From: an uncultured Collinsella sp.
Lineage (GTDB): Bacteria; Actinomycetota; Coriobacteriia; Coriobacteriales; Coriobacteriaceae
Direction of reading: 5' to 3'
Length of the DNA: 28,816 bases
Assembly: GCA_900554595.1 (NCBI GenBank)
Contig: USHZ01000006.1
Coordinates: 1 to 28,816, forward strand
A program made the translations under genes and the position numbers. Within the stretch, counting starts at the first letter, position 1, and each line of letters begins with the position of its first letter. Under the pieces are notes generated by a model that saw only the letters and a program-made list of their open reading frames with translations, did no database searches and had not been told where the DNA came from. Below, piece by piece: positions 1-8,180 of the stretch.

Positions 1-493
1 TGGTCGTTCACTTCCGGGGGACGACAATCGGTAGAAAGCCTCCTTCGTCGTGGCCACTGTTCAACCTTGGAGTACGTTCAAAATACCTTGTTTTCGGCCT
101 CTGGGCAGGAGCGAAATCCCACATTCCCGACCCAGGGGAGGAAACATGCCTTCATCGCAAGACTGTCGTAGCAGGTTTGACTGCATCTTCATGATCAAGA
201 CCACAACCACGCGCTCGCTGCTGTTTTGCCAGATTATGCGGAACAATGTAGAGAGCGATGAGCCCCGAGGAATTGTTCGCAGGCGACCGCAGCCGGCAAT
301 GGCGTGCCAACATGCCCGCAGAGACGAGCTGCACTTGTTCATTGCATATGATTCTACTGAGATTAATTGGGCTCTTCGGGGGTTTGTGTGGGCATGCCGC
401 CCGATGAAAACGCCCGCCTATTAGCGGCGGCGCGCGTCGCATATCGTTATTTTCCGTCCAAAGAAAAAGGAAACGCGCGAAAGGCGCACCGCC
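1..493. other. intergenic stretch, no gene recognised
   Basis: Both strands carry open frames of 60-120 codons here, but none has a credible ribosome binding site, a recognisable motif or a composition that separates it from the overlapping frames. The only interpretable sequence begins at the end of the stretch, where the transposase remnant starts at 494. This may be further decayed mobile-element DNA, but nothing in it proves that. Confidence 0.4.
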
Positions 494-740
494 ATGCCGT
501 ACAGTCTACTCAAAAGGGCGCTCGGACTCGAGCGCACCCTCGTCGAGGGAGTGAGAATCGAGGGCGATTCCATAATCGGATTCCATAATCGTCTCCGTGA
601 GGCCCGGGAGGGCGGCGCCGAGGTGCCCGGTGTGCGGTCGGCTCTGAGCTGCGTACGACAGTCTCCGGCCCAGACGCTGGAGGGTCCCCGATCTGGGCGT
701 CGCCCGCCGCTGCCTCCGTGGGAACACATTTATGTCAACC
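494..740 (+). pseudogene. ISL3-family transposase, N-terminal remnant
   Basis: This is the start of an ISL3-type transposase, the DDE enzyme that moves its insertion sequence; it is no longer functional. The frame opens at ATG 494 with a leucine-rich start and the motif VEGVRIEGDSII. It is then thrown out of frame by a 13-bp tandem duplication (566-591). If one copy is skipped, reading continues as VSVRPGRAAPRCPVCGRL, then a TGA stop, then AAYDSLRPRRWRVPDLGVAR. This is the CxxC zinc-binding N-terminus and the following RRWRxxDLG block typical of the family, which I know from family knowledge rather than a search. Homology ends near 730, so the catalytic domain is missing. Three lesions (duplication, stop, truncation) make it an old fossil. 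Confidence 0.7.
566..591 (+). repeat. perfect 13-bp tandem duplication
   Basis: The unit GATTCCATAATCG occurs at 566-578 and again, identical, at 579-591. Deleting one copy restores the conserved transposase frame on both sides, so the duplication is the frameshifting lesion and not part of the ancestral gene. Slippage or imprecise repair is the likely origin. Confidence 0.9.
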
Positions 741-801
741 CTGGTCTAACAGAGGCAAAACATAATATAAGACCAGATAACTAGGCTGCAGATTCACTTG
801 G

Positions 802-2682
802 TTATTTCGGCGCCGAGAGCTTCCACGCCTGGGCGGCCGTCCCGTTGGGCTCGTAGAGCCACACGAGGTTGCCCTCGACCGCCGAGCGGCAGTACACGTC
901 CAGGGCCAGCCCGCTCGCGCGCGAGGTGACCGACCAGCCTCCCTCGCACGCCTCGACGCGCCAAAGCTGGGACGCCGACCCGTCGGGCTCGGCCAGCTCG
1001 GCGGCGCTGCCGGAGGCGGTGAGCGCCATGCCGCCGATCGTCAGCCTGTAGCAGCCGGTGGCCCCGTCGAAGGCGAAGCGGATCGGGCTGGCGGAGGGGC
1101 TCAGCGAGCAGCCCGAGGCGGAGGCCGACACGGCAAGGGAGGGGCCGAGCGACGGGGCGAGCAGGTACTCGCCGTCCTCGACGGTCTTTTTCAGCACGTT
1201 TGCTTTGTATTCAGCTTTCAGGTCGTACTTAGCGCTCCATTTGCTGTTCGATTCCTTGGTGACGTTTGATGCCGCAGTAAGCTCAACCTTGGCGTCACCA
1301 GCCTTCCACTCCCTCAGATTCATCGCATAAGCAACAATCCCGTTCTGAATCCCCGAGATGCTGGGCGGGAAGAGCTGGTTATCCGCATCGATGGAAAAGC
1401 CCTCTTCCCTGGCATCCAAGTGCTGCTGAATGCGGTCGGCATATTTCTCGGCCCAATCATCGGCGTTGCCATTTCGCACAAAGTAATTGTTGGACAGGTC
1501 GGTCGAGCGGTAGGCGTAGTCATCCTTCTGATAGTTTGCCGTGTGGTCGGAGTGGGCGATTGCCATGAGCTCGTCGGTCAGGCCAAAGTACAGATGGCGC
1601 TGGTCCAGGTCTCCGTACCAGTTGTCGCTGGTGTCGTCCCAGGTTAGGTCCATCTGGCACCATTTGCCGTCGATCTTTACGGCGTTCCAGGTGTGGCCGT
1701 TGCCGGAGATGCGGCCGTTGGCGATGCCCGCTGCGTCAAGGAGCTTGGAGTAGATGCGCTGGTAGCTCTCGCAGGTGCCCTGGTGGCGCGTGAGGCCGCT
1801 TTCGGCCGAGCACCAGTTGAGGCTGTGGTCGTACTCCAGCTGGTCGAGCGTCCAGTCGTGGAGCCACAGCGCCATGTCGTATTCCGAGCCGTTTGTCTGT
1901 TGCCTGCACTGGGTTACGGCATTGTTGACGATCTGCGTGACGCTTGGGCGGGCGGCGTCGTTTACGGTCACCTCCGCCGTGGTGCGCAGGTAGTAGATCC
2001 CCTTGTCGTTTTGGGGGTCGTTTCTGTCGTTGTCCATAAAGTAGAAGTAGATGCGGTACGTGCCGGACGCCGTGAATTCAAAGGTAAAGTCGTGGCCCGC
2101 GGTGCCCAGGCCCTGGTAGCTGGCCCATGCCGGGCGCGACGGGTCGCAGACGCTTTCCTGGCTGCCGCCGTCCCAATAGGTGGGCACGTCCATGCGCGCC
2201 TTGGCCTGGGACGAGCCGTTGGTCTGGGTTACGTGGAAGGTCGTCGCGGTGCCCGCGGGGGCGTCGTTCCACGAGACGGTGAAGGTGACGCCGTTTTGGG
2301 TTGCGGTGGCGGAGTGGGCGTAGCCGGTTTGTGACGCGGCGGAGATCGCCTCGGGCGTGCCGTTGGTTTGGGCGCGGAGGGATGGGGCGGGGGCTGTGGT
2401 GGCCGCGCCGGTTGCGGCGGTGGTGCCGCCGTCGCTTTCCGTGTTAACTGCGCTGGTGCCGGTGGATGTTGCGGTGCTGTCCTCTACGGTATCTGCTGTC
2501 GCGTTTGTGTTGGTGCCGTCTTCAGCCTTGCCTGTGTCGATGTTCGTGGCGTCGGCTTGCGCCTACTGCTCGGCTGTTGCTCGAGGCTGCATGGCTTCTG
2601 CGATTGCCGCCATGGACATCGTCGCGCCGACCATGGACGTGCACGCGTTCTCGCAGAGCAGGTAGTAAAGGGGTCGTTTCAT
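802..2682 (-). pseudogene. secreted transglutaminase-like/ricin-fold protein, interrupted by amber codon
   Basis: Reading from ATG 2682 gives MKRPLYYLL and a hydrophobic signal-like segment. TAG at 2565-2563 (codon 40) is followed by about 586 in-frame codons. The region just after the stop is Thr/Ser/Ala-rich, as in extracellular linkers, then comes a beta-rich region (FTVSWNDAPAG). A transglutaminase-like core follows: GTCESYQRIYSKLLDAAG (Cys141 counted from the internal Met at 2193), GHTWNAVKIDGKWCQMDLTWDD (His167, Asp182). The C-terminal ~120 residues look like a ricin-type beta-trefoil (SQLWRVE, NGTAAQAWKL). Family members are surface or secreted cysteine hydrolases or crosslinkers; the substrate is unknown. 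One CAG-to-TAG change would explain the stop. No other lesion is visible, so it may be a recent pseudogene, a strain-specific knockout or a sequencing error. The Met at 2193 could start a product, but without a signal peptide. Confidence 0.75.
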
Positions 2683-2864
2683 GGCGGAGCTTCTCGGTGA
2701 GCAGCCAATAGAGTCCGAAGACAGCTCCAGGCTTGCACTCCGCACATATTTTGTTGGGTTTATTTTGCGGTAACACTGGTCAACATCAGCGAACTTTCTG
2801 AGGATTTTTGGGGAGGGGAGGGATGGTTGGTTGCCCGGTGACGTTGTGGATTGCGTTGGGTTGA

Positions 2865-3407
2865 CTATGCTCGATGCGGCAACTCTAACGTGAGACCGTC
2901 TTGTGCCTCTTCGAGACTCGACACCGAGACCTTCCAGGAAAAGTCCGCGAGGCTGCTGTCTAGGTCAAGTTCTGCATGGTCGTATTCTTCAATTTTGCAG
3001 CCAGGGTGATTCTCGTCTGGTAAAAGGCGACATTCGACTGGTCGCGACCCGATGATTCGATACTCCCGCTGATATGCGTACTTGGGCGTTTTGATAACGA
3101 GGTTGTGCGGGATGCCCTCAAAGATCTCGCGGATCAGTTTTGGCCCGGGGACGCCGTAAGAGATGGGGCCGTGGGCGTATATGCTCCCGCCGTCGGCGAT
3201 GTGCGTGTCGGCGAGGCGCGCGAAGTCGTCGTACTGCACGATGCCGATCCACCCGTCCGTGCATCCGAACTCCTGGATCATGCGTATCGGGATTTTCACG
3301 GTGTTGTCGACGATATCGTTCTCACGGACCGTGTACATGCAGTAGATGGGCAGGCAGGCATATCTGTAGAGACATACCCCGGGTAGCATATTTCTCTGGG
3401 GCGTCAT
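2865..3407 (-). CDS. unrecognised protein, paralogue of decayed copy at 5980-6194
   Basis: The product is 180 aa if started at ATG 3407. I do not recognise a named family. Visible blocks are LPIYCMYTVRENDIVDN (about residues 19-35), a central EFGCTDGWIGIVQYDDF, and KTPKYAYQREYRI (about 117-129). The last resembles the Y-x-Q-x-E-[YW]-R-I block of many small uncharacterised proteins from accessory regions. No signal peptide or membrane helix is seen. There is no ribosome binding site before ATG 3407, but good -35 and -10 boxes lie immediately upstream, compatible with a leaderless mRNA. ATG 3389, with a weak AGAG, is the alternative start. A diverged, truncated copy lies beyond the DUF3800-protease pair, so the gene type may travel with that module. 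The function is unknown. Confidence 0.6.
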   Translation of the reverse strand: MTPQRNMLPGVCLYRYACLPIYCMYTVRENDIVDNTVKIPIRMIQEFGCTDGWIGIVQYDDFARLADTHIADGGSIYAHGPISYGVPGPKLIREIFEGIPHNLVIKTPKYAYQREYRIIGSRPVECRLLPDENHPGCKIEEYDHAELDLDSSLADFSWKVSVSSLEEAQDGLTLELPHRA

Positions 3408-3415
3408 GTTTGCAT

Positions 3416-3444
3416 ACTATATTAAGACAATATATCAGTGGCAA
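3416..3444 (-). promoter_or_regulatory. predicted promoter, possibly leaderless
   Basis: On the minus strand TTGCCA (3444-3439) and TATAGT (3421-3416) are separated by 17 bp, each one mismatch from consensus. The expected start of transcription, about 6-8 nt past the -10 box, falls at or just before ATG 3407, so the message would have almost no leader. The local AT-richness raises the chance of a false match. Confidence 0.45.
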
Positions 3445-3451
3445 TTATAAT
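3422..3451 (+). promoter_or_regulatory. predicted promoter for DUF3800-protease operon
   Basis: TTAAGA (3422-3427) and TATAAT (3446-3451) are 18 bp apart on the plus strand, upstream of the gene at 3524, which would leave a leader of about 65 nt. The boxes interleave with those of the opposite promoter, so the two could not be occupied at once. Confidence 0.4.
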
Positions 3452-3523
3452 TTGAAAAAGGCAACGAACGTTTGTGTTTGCTATCGTCGCGCTATTCATA
3501 CATGGATCGGAGATTGATCACGG

Positions 3524-4969
3524 ATGCCTGATTACAATTTCTATTACGACGAAAGTCAGCATAGTCGCTCACTCAATCTCGAGACCATCAAAGCCGATGA
3601 ATTCTACGATGGATTTGTTGTTGCAATAGTAGGGTGGGACTCCCGGCGGGAATCCGATTTGGCTGCCCAGTATTGTGAATTCGAGAAAAAGTATCTTTCT
3701 CCAAACGCTAAAGAGTTAAAGAGCACCGTTCTTAAAAAGAGCCATTTCAAATATGGATTTAAATCTCTATCTCAACACAACGCGCGCTTGATCAGTGATT
3801 ATCTTGATCTGATTGATAGAGAAATGTATGTCTATTGTTCCTTCTCAAGTAAGGTCGAATTGCTTGTCGATAGACTGTTCAGCCAATATCAAAACCAACC
3901 TTGCTTTAATGCCGATTTAATGAAGTACTCTCTTGCAAAGCTATTGGTTCAATATAGGCCCCTCGAAGTAGTTGAAGCGATATACCAATCGCCCGACGAT
4001 TTACTAGACGCTTTACGGGGCTTTCTCATAAATAGAATCGAAGATGACAAAGCGAATCCAGAGCTTAAGTGGACCGAAATGGATCAATGCAGATCGATCT
4101 TGGAAGTTATGGACCGCGTGATGCCGCTGGATGATTATCAGTGGGAATATTATGCTCCCCTTGCGGGATTTGGTCTATATCTGAGCGAGCATAATGAGGT
4201 CGATAGCTGCACGCTTGTCATTGATCAAGAAGAGAATACTAGAGCTGCTGCAGAACAGCTTGGTTTTGATAGGGTGCGTGAAGCTGATTCTTCTGAGTGC
4301 TTCGGTGTCAGAATGGCTGACATGCTTGTCGGAATAGTGGCAAAACTCATGAAAGCTATTCGTGATGAACTTACCTATCAGTCGCGAGAGGATGAGATTA
4401 AAAAGAACCTCTTTGATGTAGAGTGGTTCAACCTAAATGATGAGCGGCTCGAACTGTATAAAAAATTATGTCGAGTGTTGAATCAGTATGATAAATGCTG
4501 GTACAAGGTTTATGGAAGCGGTTTCTCTGATGATCTTGTCGTTTTAATTGCACTGCTAAAGTACCTCAACAGTTTCGATAGTGCCGCTCAGGTCCACGAG
4601 CTTGGCGCTAATAATGCGGAAAGATTCAACGCCTTCTGCTGCTACAGCCTTACGGAGCATTTTCAATTGCTAAGCGATGACCCTTTGCATATGGGCGATT
4701 TACGCGATCCTAAAAACCTATTCCGCCCTCGTCTTAGGATCACCGATCGGCCCAGAACCTATAAGGTGATGGATGTTATGTTTGGCGAAGATGATGCTCC
4801 AATGGCTCTGATATCTGTGAATGGACATGAAAATGCCTATATATTGCCTGCTGACCTTGCTGGCTGGGTCAGTATGGTGCTTTCCAATGTTGATTTTAAA
4901 GATATTTTGTTTCCTGGAAAGGTGAGGTTTCAGTATTACGAAGGCAGATTTAGAGCTGATTTTCTATAG
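3524..4969 (+). CDS. DUF3800-like domain protein
   Basis: This 481-aa protein begins NFYYDESQHSR (residues 5-15), followed by FVVAIVGWDS, and later has CTLVIDQEENT (229-239) and SSECFGVRMADMLVGIVAKLM (256-276). An early acidic YYDES, a second acidic strand and a late S-x-x-x-G-[VL]-[RQ]-x-ADM helix are the layout of DUF3800. That family is proposed to have an RNase H-like fold, with D9, D234 and D266 as candidate metal ligands. The region from about 285 to 481 is not recognised. A GGAG lies 12 nt upstream of ATG 3524. The gene lies 41 bp ahead of a trypsin-like protease on the same strand, with an intrinsic terminator after both, so they probably form a two-gene operon. The AT-rich codon usage contrasts with the aro cluster. 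A defence role is inferred from the family and setting, not shown. Confidence 0.7.
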   Translation: MPDYNFYYDESQHSRSLNLETIKADEFYDGFVVAIVGWDSRRESDLAAQYCEFEKKYLSPNAKELKSTVLKKSHFKYGFKSLSQHNARLISDYLDLIDREMYVYCSFSSKVELLVDRLFSQYQNQPCFNADLMKYSLAKLLVQYRPLEVVEAIYQSPDDLLDALRGFLINRIEDDKANPELKWTEMDQCRSILEVMDRVMPLDDYQWEYYAPLAGFGLYLSEHNEVDSCTLVIDQEENTRAAAEQLGFDRVREADSSECFGVRMADMLVGIVAKLMKAIRDELTYQSREDEIKKNLFDVEWFNLNDERLELYKKLCRVLNQYDKCWYKVYGSGFSDDLVVLIALLKYLNSFDSAAQVHELGANNAERFNAFCCYSLTEHFQLLSDDPLHMGDLRDPKNLFRPRLRITDRPRTYKVMDVMFGEDDAPMALISVNGHENAYILPADLAGWVSMVLSNVDFKDILFPGKVRFQYYEGRFRADFL

Positions 4970-5010
4970 TTAGGGGCTCCTGTCCCTAAGAGCTTAAGAA
5001 GGATGACATA

Positions 5011-5837
5011 GTGGATCTTACAGAAAAGCTGATGTACATTACGGTTCAGGTGCGCTGCGAACTCACCGACGGGGGAGTGTCTCGGGGGAGCGGCTTTATT
5101 TTCACTTATTCTAGGGGCGCTACAACGCTTCCAGTGCTTATTACTAATAAGCATGTGGTGAGTGGAGCGTCTAGAACACTCCTCTCGATTCCGTACGTTC
5201 ATCGCGAGGGCGACATTAGTGAGCGTCGTTCATTTAACGTTGCCATCGGTGATGGTGAGGACGTTTGGGTTGGGCACCCCGATAATTCTATAGATCTTTG
5301 TGCACTTCCGCTTCATGGCGTTATCGAACTAATGCACGAGCATGACCCCAATGCGCATCATGTTTCCGTAGACGAAAGTCTTATCCCTTCTCAAGCTGAA
5401 CTTAACAAACTAAGCCCTTTTGAAGACGTCATTATGATTGGTTATCCGATCGGTCTTATTGATGAAGTGCACAATGCCCCACTTATGCGCAGGGGCATGA
5501 CGGCCACCCATCCAAGATACGATTTCAACGGCTTGCCTCAATTTATGATAGACTGCGCTTGTTTTCCTGGGTCGAGCGGGTCGCCAGTATTTCTGCTGGA
5601 TAATGGGCCATATGTCGACGACGGAGCGATTACTCTTGGCCAGCGGCGATTTAATTTCTCGGAGTTTTGTTTTCGGGGCCGGTGCAACATGCAAGTGGTG
5701 AAATTGCTGTTATAGATATTCCCACGACCCAACAGTTAGTTTCTTCTACCGACATTATGGTGAACTTGGGAAACGTTATTAAGTCAAAGAAGCTAGAGGA
5801 GCTTGGGGCGGTTTTGTGGAACATGGCCGAGGGTTAA
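5011..5837 (+). pseudogene. trypsin-like serine protease, frameshifted near C-terminus
   Basis: GTG 5011 has an AAGGA ribosome binding site about 8 nt upstream. The chymotrypsin-fold triad is visible: LITNKHVV (His48), DNSIDLCAL (Asp95) and FPGSSGSPVF (Ser189). No signal peptide or membrane helix is seen, so the enzyme should be cytoplasmic. In the starting frame translation ends at 5715 after an out-of-character tail (FNFSEFCFRGRCNMQ). From about 5655, the frame one base out reads FLGVLFSGPVQHASGEIAV and on to NLGNVIKSKKLEELG, stopping at 5837. That is the expected last strand and C-terminal helix of this protease group. One deleted base near 5652-5656 (GATTTAAATTT becoming GATTTAATTT) restores a 275-aa protein. 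The triad survives, so residual activity cannot be excluded, but the C-terminal barrel is damaged. Its partner gene upstream is intact. Confidence 0.75.
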
Positions 5838-5947
5838 GTTCTATCCAGTTTCTTTGCGTTGGTTTAAGACCTTTTCTGTAAGGGTGCTGAGCGGCAAATC
5901 GTAAATATCATTCTCTGTTGGTGCTGCCTGCCCTCAGGCGACACCTG

Positions 5948-5976
5948 AAGAGGGTTGATGCGTCGGCCCTCTTTTT
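5948..5976 (+). terminator. intrinsic terminator after protease gene
   Basis: AAGAGGGTTGA (5948-5958) pairs with TCGGCCCTCTT (5963-5973), with two G-U pairs, around a TGCG tetraloop, and runs into TTTTT (5972-5976). It sits 110 bp after the restored protease stop and would end the DUF3800-protease transcript. Confidence 0.75.
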
Positions 5977-5979
5977 GGC

Positions 5980-6194
5980 GATTTCTTTACAGCATATTTG
6001 ATATGACCGCATAGGGCCGTGTGGGGAAATGTCATTTTTAGAGTACTATTCCTATTAAGTGGCCGCTCAAAGCGGTCATGTCGCAAGATGCTGATCCAAC
6101 CGTCGAAGCACCTGAACTCATCGTTCATTCGCCTGGAAATCACGAAGGTGTTGTCAACGATGTCGCTCTCTCGTGCCGCGAACGATACCGTCAA
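5980..6194 (-). pseudogene. decayed second copy of the 2865-3407 gene
   Basis: The translation FAARESDIVDNTFVISRRMN followed by DEFRCFDGWISILRHDRFE aligns without gaps to RENDIVDNTVKIPIRMIQEF and GCTDGWIGIVQYDDFA of the intact gene. A weaker continuation (GHIKYAVKKSPK against GPISYGVPGPKL) reaches about 5980. There is no ATG start, the N-terminal block is missing, and the conserved Y-x-Q-x-E-Y-R-I region downstream is lost. The nucleotide similarity is also visible. It is a truncated paralogue, lying in the same orientation as the intact copy but on the other side of the DUF3800-protease module. Confidence 0.7.
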
Positions 6195-6254
6195 GATTCT
6201 TTCGCAAATTGATTTAGCCGTCCTCGGCCCCGTCCTCTTCTAGCCCTCTGCCTT

Positions 6255-6600
6255 TCACTTCGACTCGTCCATCTCCTCCAGCCTCGACATATCCAGGTAC
6301 CTCTTCTTGCTCCACTCGTGCTCTACTATGTACTTCAGCCTCGCCGTCGCCAGCCTGAGGGGTGAGCTTTCGTCCGGAAAGGTCCCGACGACCCTCGTCC
6401 TGATCCGGCGCCAGTGCTCCGGCGGGAATTCCGTGTAGACAAGCGTTTCGGCGAACCCGTCGCGCACCGTTCTCGTAGCCGTCCCGCGGAGCATTGGCGC
6501 GCCGAGCTCGATTCCCCCGAGGCCCGTGATGAACCCTCTCGCGTAGTGGCCGCTGCGGCAGGTCTCCCGGCCCCGACAAGCTCGGACGCCTCTCTTTGAG
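6255..6600 (-). pseudogene. IS256-family transposase, C-terminal remnant
   Basis: The reading YARGFITGLGG leads to RTVRDGFAETLVYTEFPPEH and WRRIRTRVVGTFPD, then ARLKYIVEHEWSKKRYLDMS before the stop at 6255. This is the C-terminal part of an IS256/mutator-type transposase. In the family, the block WRRIRTNN.IER.NREIRRRTRVVG is continuous. Here RT joins directly to RVVG, so about 14 residues, including the catalytic Glu of the DDE triad, are gone in frame. Deletion between the two Arg-Thr-encoding AGGACG repeats would explain it. No N-terminal half is present and the 5' end fades near 6600. The element is dead. Confidence 0.75.
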
Positions 6601-6634
6601 CAGCGCGTCGATCGACCCATCGTCGACCGATGCG

Positions 6635-7094
6635 ATGTTTACAGACGCAGCTCGTGCCCCTTTCGTCGATGATTTGTTGTTTGGTCGCCTGAAATCATAT
6701 GACGACGCGTGGACCGTGTTCCTCTATGTGTTTATCAATTTGTGAAAGAAATCATGCGTCACATCCTTATGCGCAACTACTTTCCCTATGGGTTTATTGA
6801 GACTGCCCAAGACGGATTGTTGGTCGTTGGAGAATGGTTTGCTCACCTTTTCTTAAGGCCCTTGATCTGGATTTCCCAGTCGCCCTACAACGCTCTTGCA
6901 ATGAGTGTGTAGTGGTCATTGCCCAAACGTTTCTGACAATCTATGCGCTGTTTAGGAACATGAACTACTACGACATGAACGCCCCGTTTCTTGAGAACTT
7001 CTTCAACGCCGTTAAGGGCGCGGCGCTGAAGCCGTGCACGGCGATCTTGGGTGAACACGCGATATATGTGTTGTGCAAGAAGAAGGGGGAGTGA
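6635..7094 (+). pseudogene. shattered unrecognised ORF
   Basis: Three consecutive plus-strand frames carry protein-like sequence: MFTDAARAPFVDDLLFGRLK and on to a stop near 6738; then VKEIMRHILMRNYFPYGFIE from the frame of 6709 (stop at 6912); then IAQTFLTIYALFRNMNYYDM to AILGEHAIYVLCKKKGE in the frame of 6834, stopping at 7094. Each fragment has natural composition where the others degenerate, which suggests one gene broken by two frameshifts. I do not recognise the family. No usable ribosome binding site is evident. It could also be fragments of unrelated genes brought together by deletion. Confidence 0.35.
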
Positions 7095-7213
7095 GGAGGC
7101 CGTTGTTCGCCTCGAGCGAGTGTTTAGGGCGCTCGTTTCGCTGCGCCGATCAAGGGCTCTATTGAGGGGTAAGATTGATTAGGGAAATTGAAAGTGGGGT
7201 AGAGGAGACGAGA

Positions 7214-8143
7214 ATGGCACAACGTGAGTATGATAGCTTCGCTATTGGAGTGCTAAATGACGGCAATGCAGTTGCGCCGCTTGATTTGTCAATTAATGTG
7301 TGGGCCGATGTTGGACATACTTCTGAGATAGATTTTGGTATCCAGATTCCACATAGGGATGATATTTCCGGGTTTTTCATTTTCGTCCCGTTCCAAATTG
7401 AAAAGAACGATGTTGTTGACCTTTCTACTTCGTTTAGTGATAACGAATTTAACCAAGTCTTGTTTAACCGGGACTGCGAAACAACATGTCGTCTTAATCG
7501 AACGGTAGTTAAGGATGCCGGTGGTAATTCGTTGTTGGTCCTTCCTATTTCACGGAACGATCGTTTGTCTGTCGTTAATCTGGATGGCGGATCCCTGCTT
7601 TCGTTTTATTACGATCCCTCGGCTTTTCCCCACGACCATTCGTCTTTGTACTTTAGAATACGATTGCCTTTCGTGTCGCTTAACGGCTTGCTGTCTGGTC
7701 CCGATGATATGAGAGAAGTAATAACAGGACCCATTGTTCCTTTTCGGACTATGAACTCAATTGCCGTTAACCAGGTTAGAGGTCTTCCGAGTTCAATTGT
7801 TCGTAGGCTTGTTGATTCGAAAACCTATATTGGCGACACGCACATCGCAGTTATTGCTCCGCGTCAATGGGAGGTAAATTCCTTTCTTACGCCGTATAGG
7901 GTTAGGCCATTGGAAAATGTTGCCTGGGAAAAATATCAACCCCGGTTGAAAAGCGGCAATGCGATCCTGCACTCAAGTGGCTGCGACATGTTTGTATATC
8001 AGTGGCTTATATCTGACAGTAATACTTCGTTGCAGCTAGAGTTTTCGCGGAAACGCATCACCTTTCTAACTTTACTTTTTTACCTTGCTATTCTTTTTCT
8101 ATTAAACCTTCTGCGCGAAGTCTTAATTCGTTTGGTTTTGTGA
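7214..8143 (+). CDS. unrecognised tail-anchored membrane protein
   Basis: This 309-aa protein has no family I can name. ATG 7214 is chosen because AGAGGAG ends 6 nt upstream; an in-frame TTG at 7175 is a weaker option. Residues 1 to about 275 are soluble, rich in beta-type stretches (FFIFVPFQIEKNDVVDL, LYFRIRLPFVSL) and lack a signal peptide. The last ~28 residues form one strong hydrophobic helix (FLTLLFYLAILFLLNLL) followed by a basic end (REVLIRLVL). That predicts a C-terminal membrane anchor with the bulk of the protein in the cytoplasm. It is followed after 37 bp by three genes in the same direction with ASCH and GNAT domains, so it is probably the first gene of that operon and may tether the system to the membrane. 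Codon usage is AT-rich like its neighbours. Confidence 0.65.
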   Translation: MAQREYDSFAIGVLNDGNAVAPLDLSINVWADVGHTSEIDFGIQIPHRDDISGFFIFVPFQIEKNDVVDLSTSFSDNEFNQVLFNRDCETTCRLNRTVVKDAGGNSLLVLPISRNDRLSVVNLDGGSLLSFYYDPSAFPHDHSSLYFRIRLPFVSLNGLLSGPDDMREVITGPIVPFRTMNSIAVNQVRGLPSSIVRRLVDSKTYIGDTHIAVIAPRQWEVNSFLTPYRVRPLENVAWEKYQPRLKSGNAILHSSGCDMFVYQWLISDSNTSLQLEFSRKRITFLTLLFYLAILFLLNLLREVLIRLVL

Positions 8144-8180
8144 TCGCCGAATAGGTCGTCCTTTATATGATTGGATTGTC

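Noticed and set aside
2193..2193. Met at 2193 as the true start of the transglutaminase-like protein
   Set aside because: Coding-like sequence with the same composition continues upstream to 2565, and a signal-like start lies in the same frame at 2682; starting at 2193 would cut into a beta-rich domain.
1693..2334. 213-codon plus-strand open frame opposite the transglutaminase gene
   Set aside because: Val/Gly/Ala-rich shadow; the minus-strand reading has a recognisable catalytic triad.
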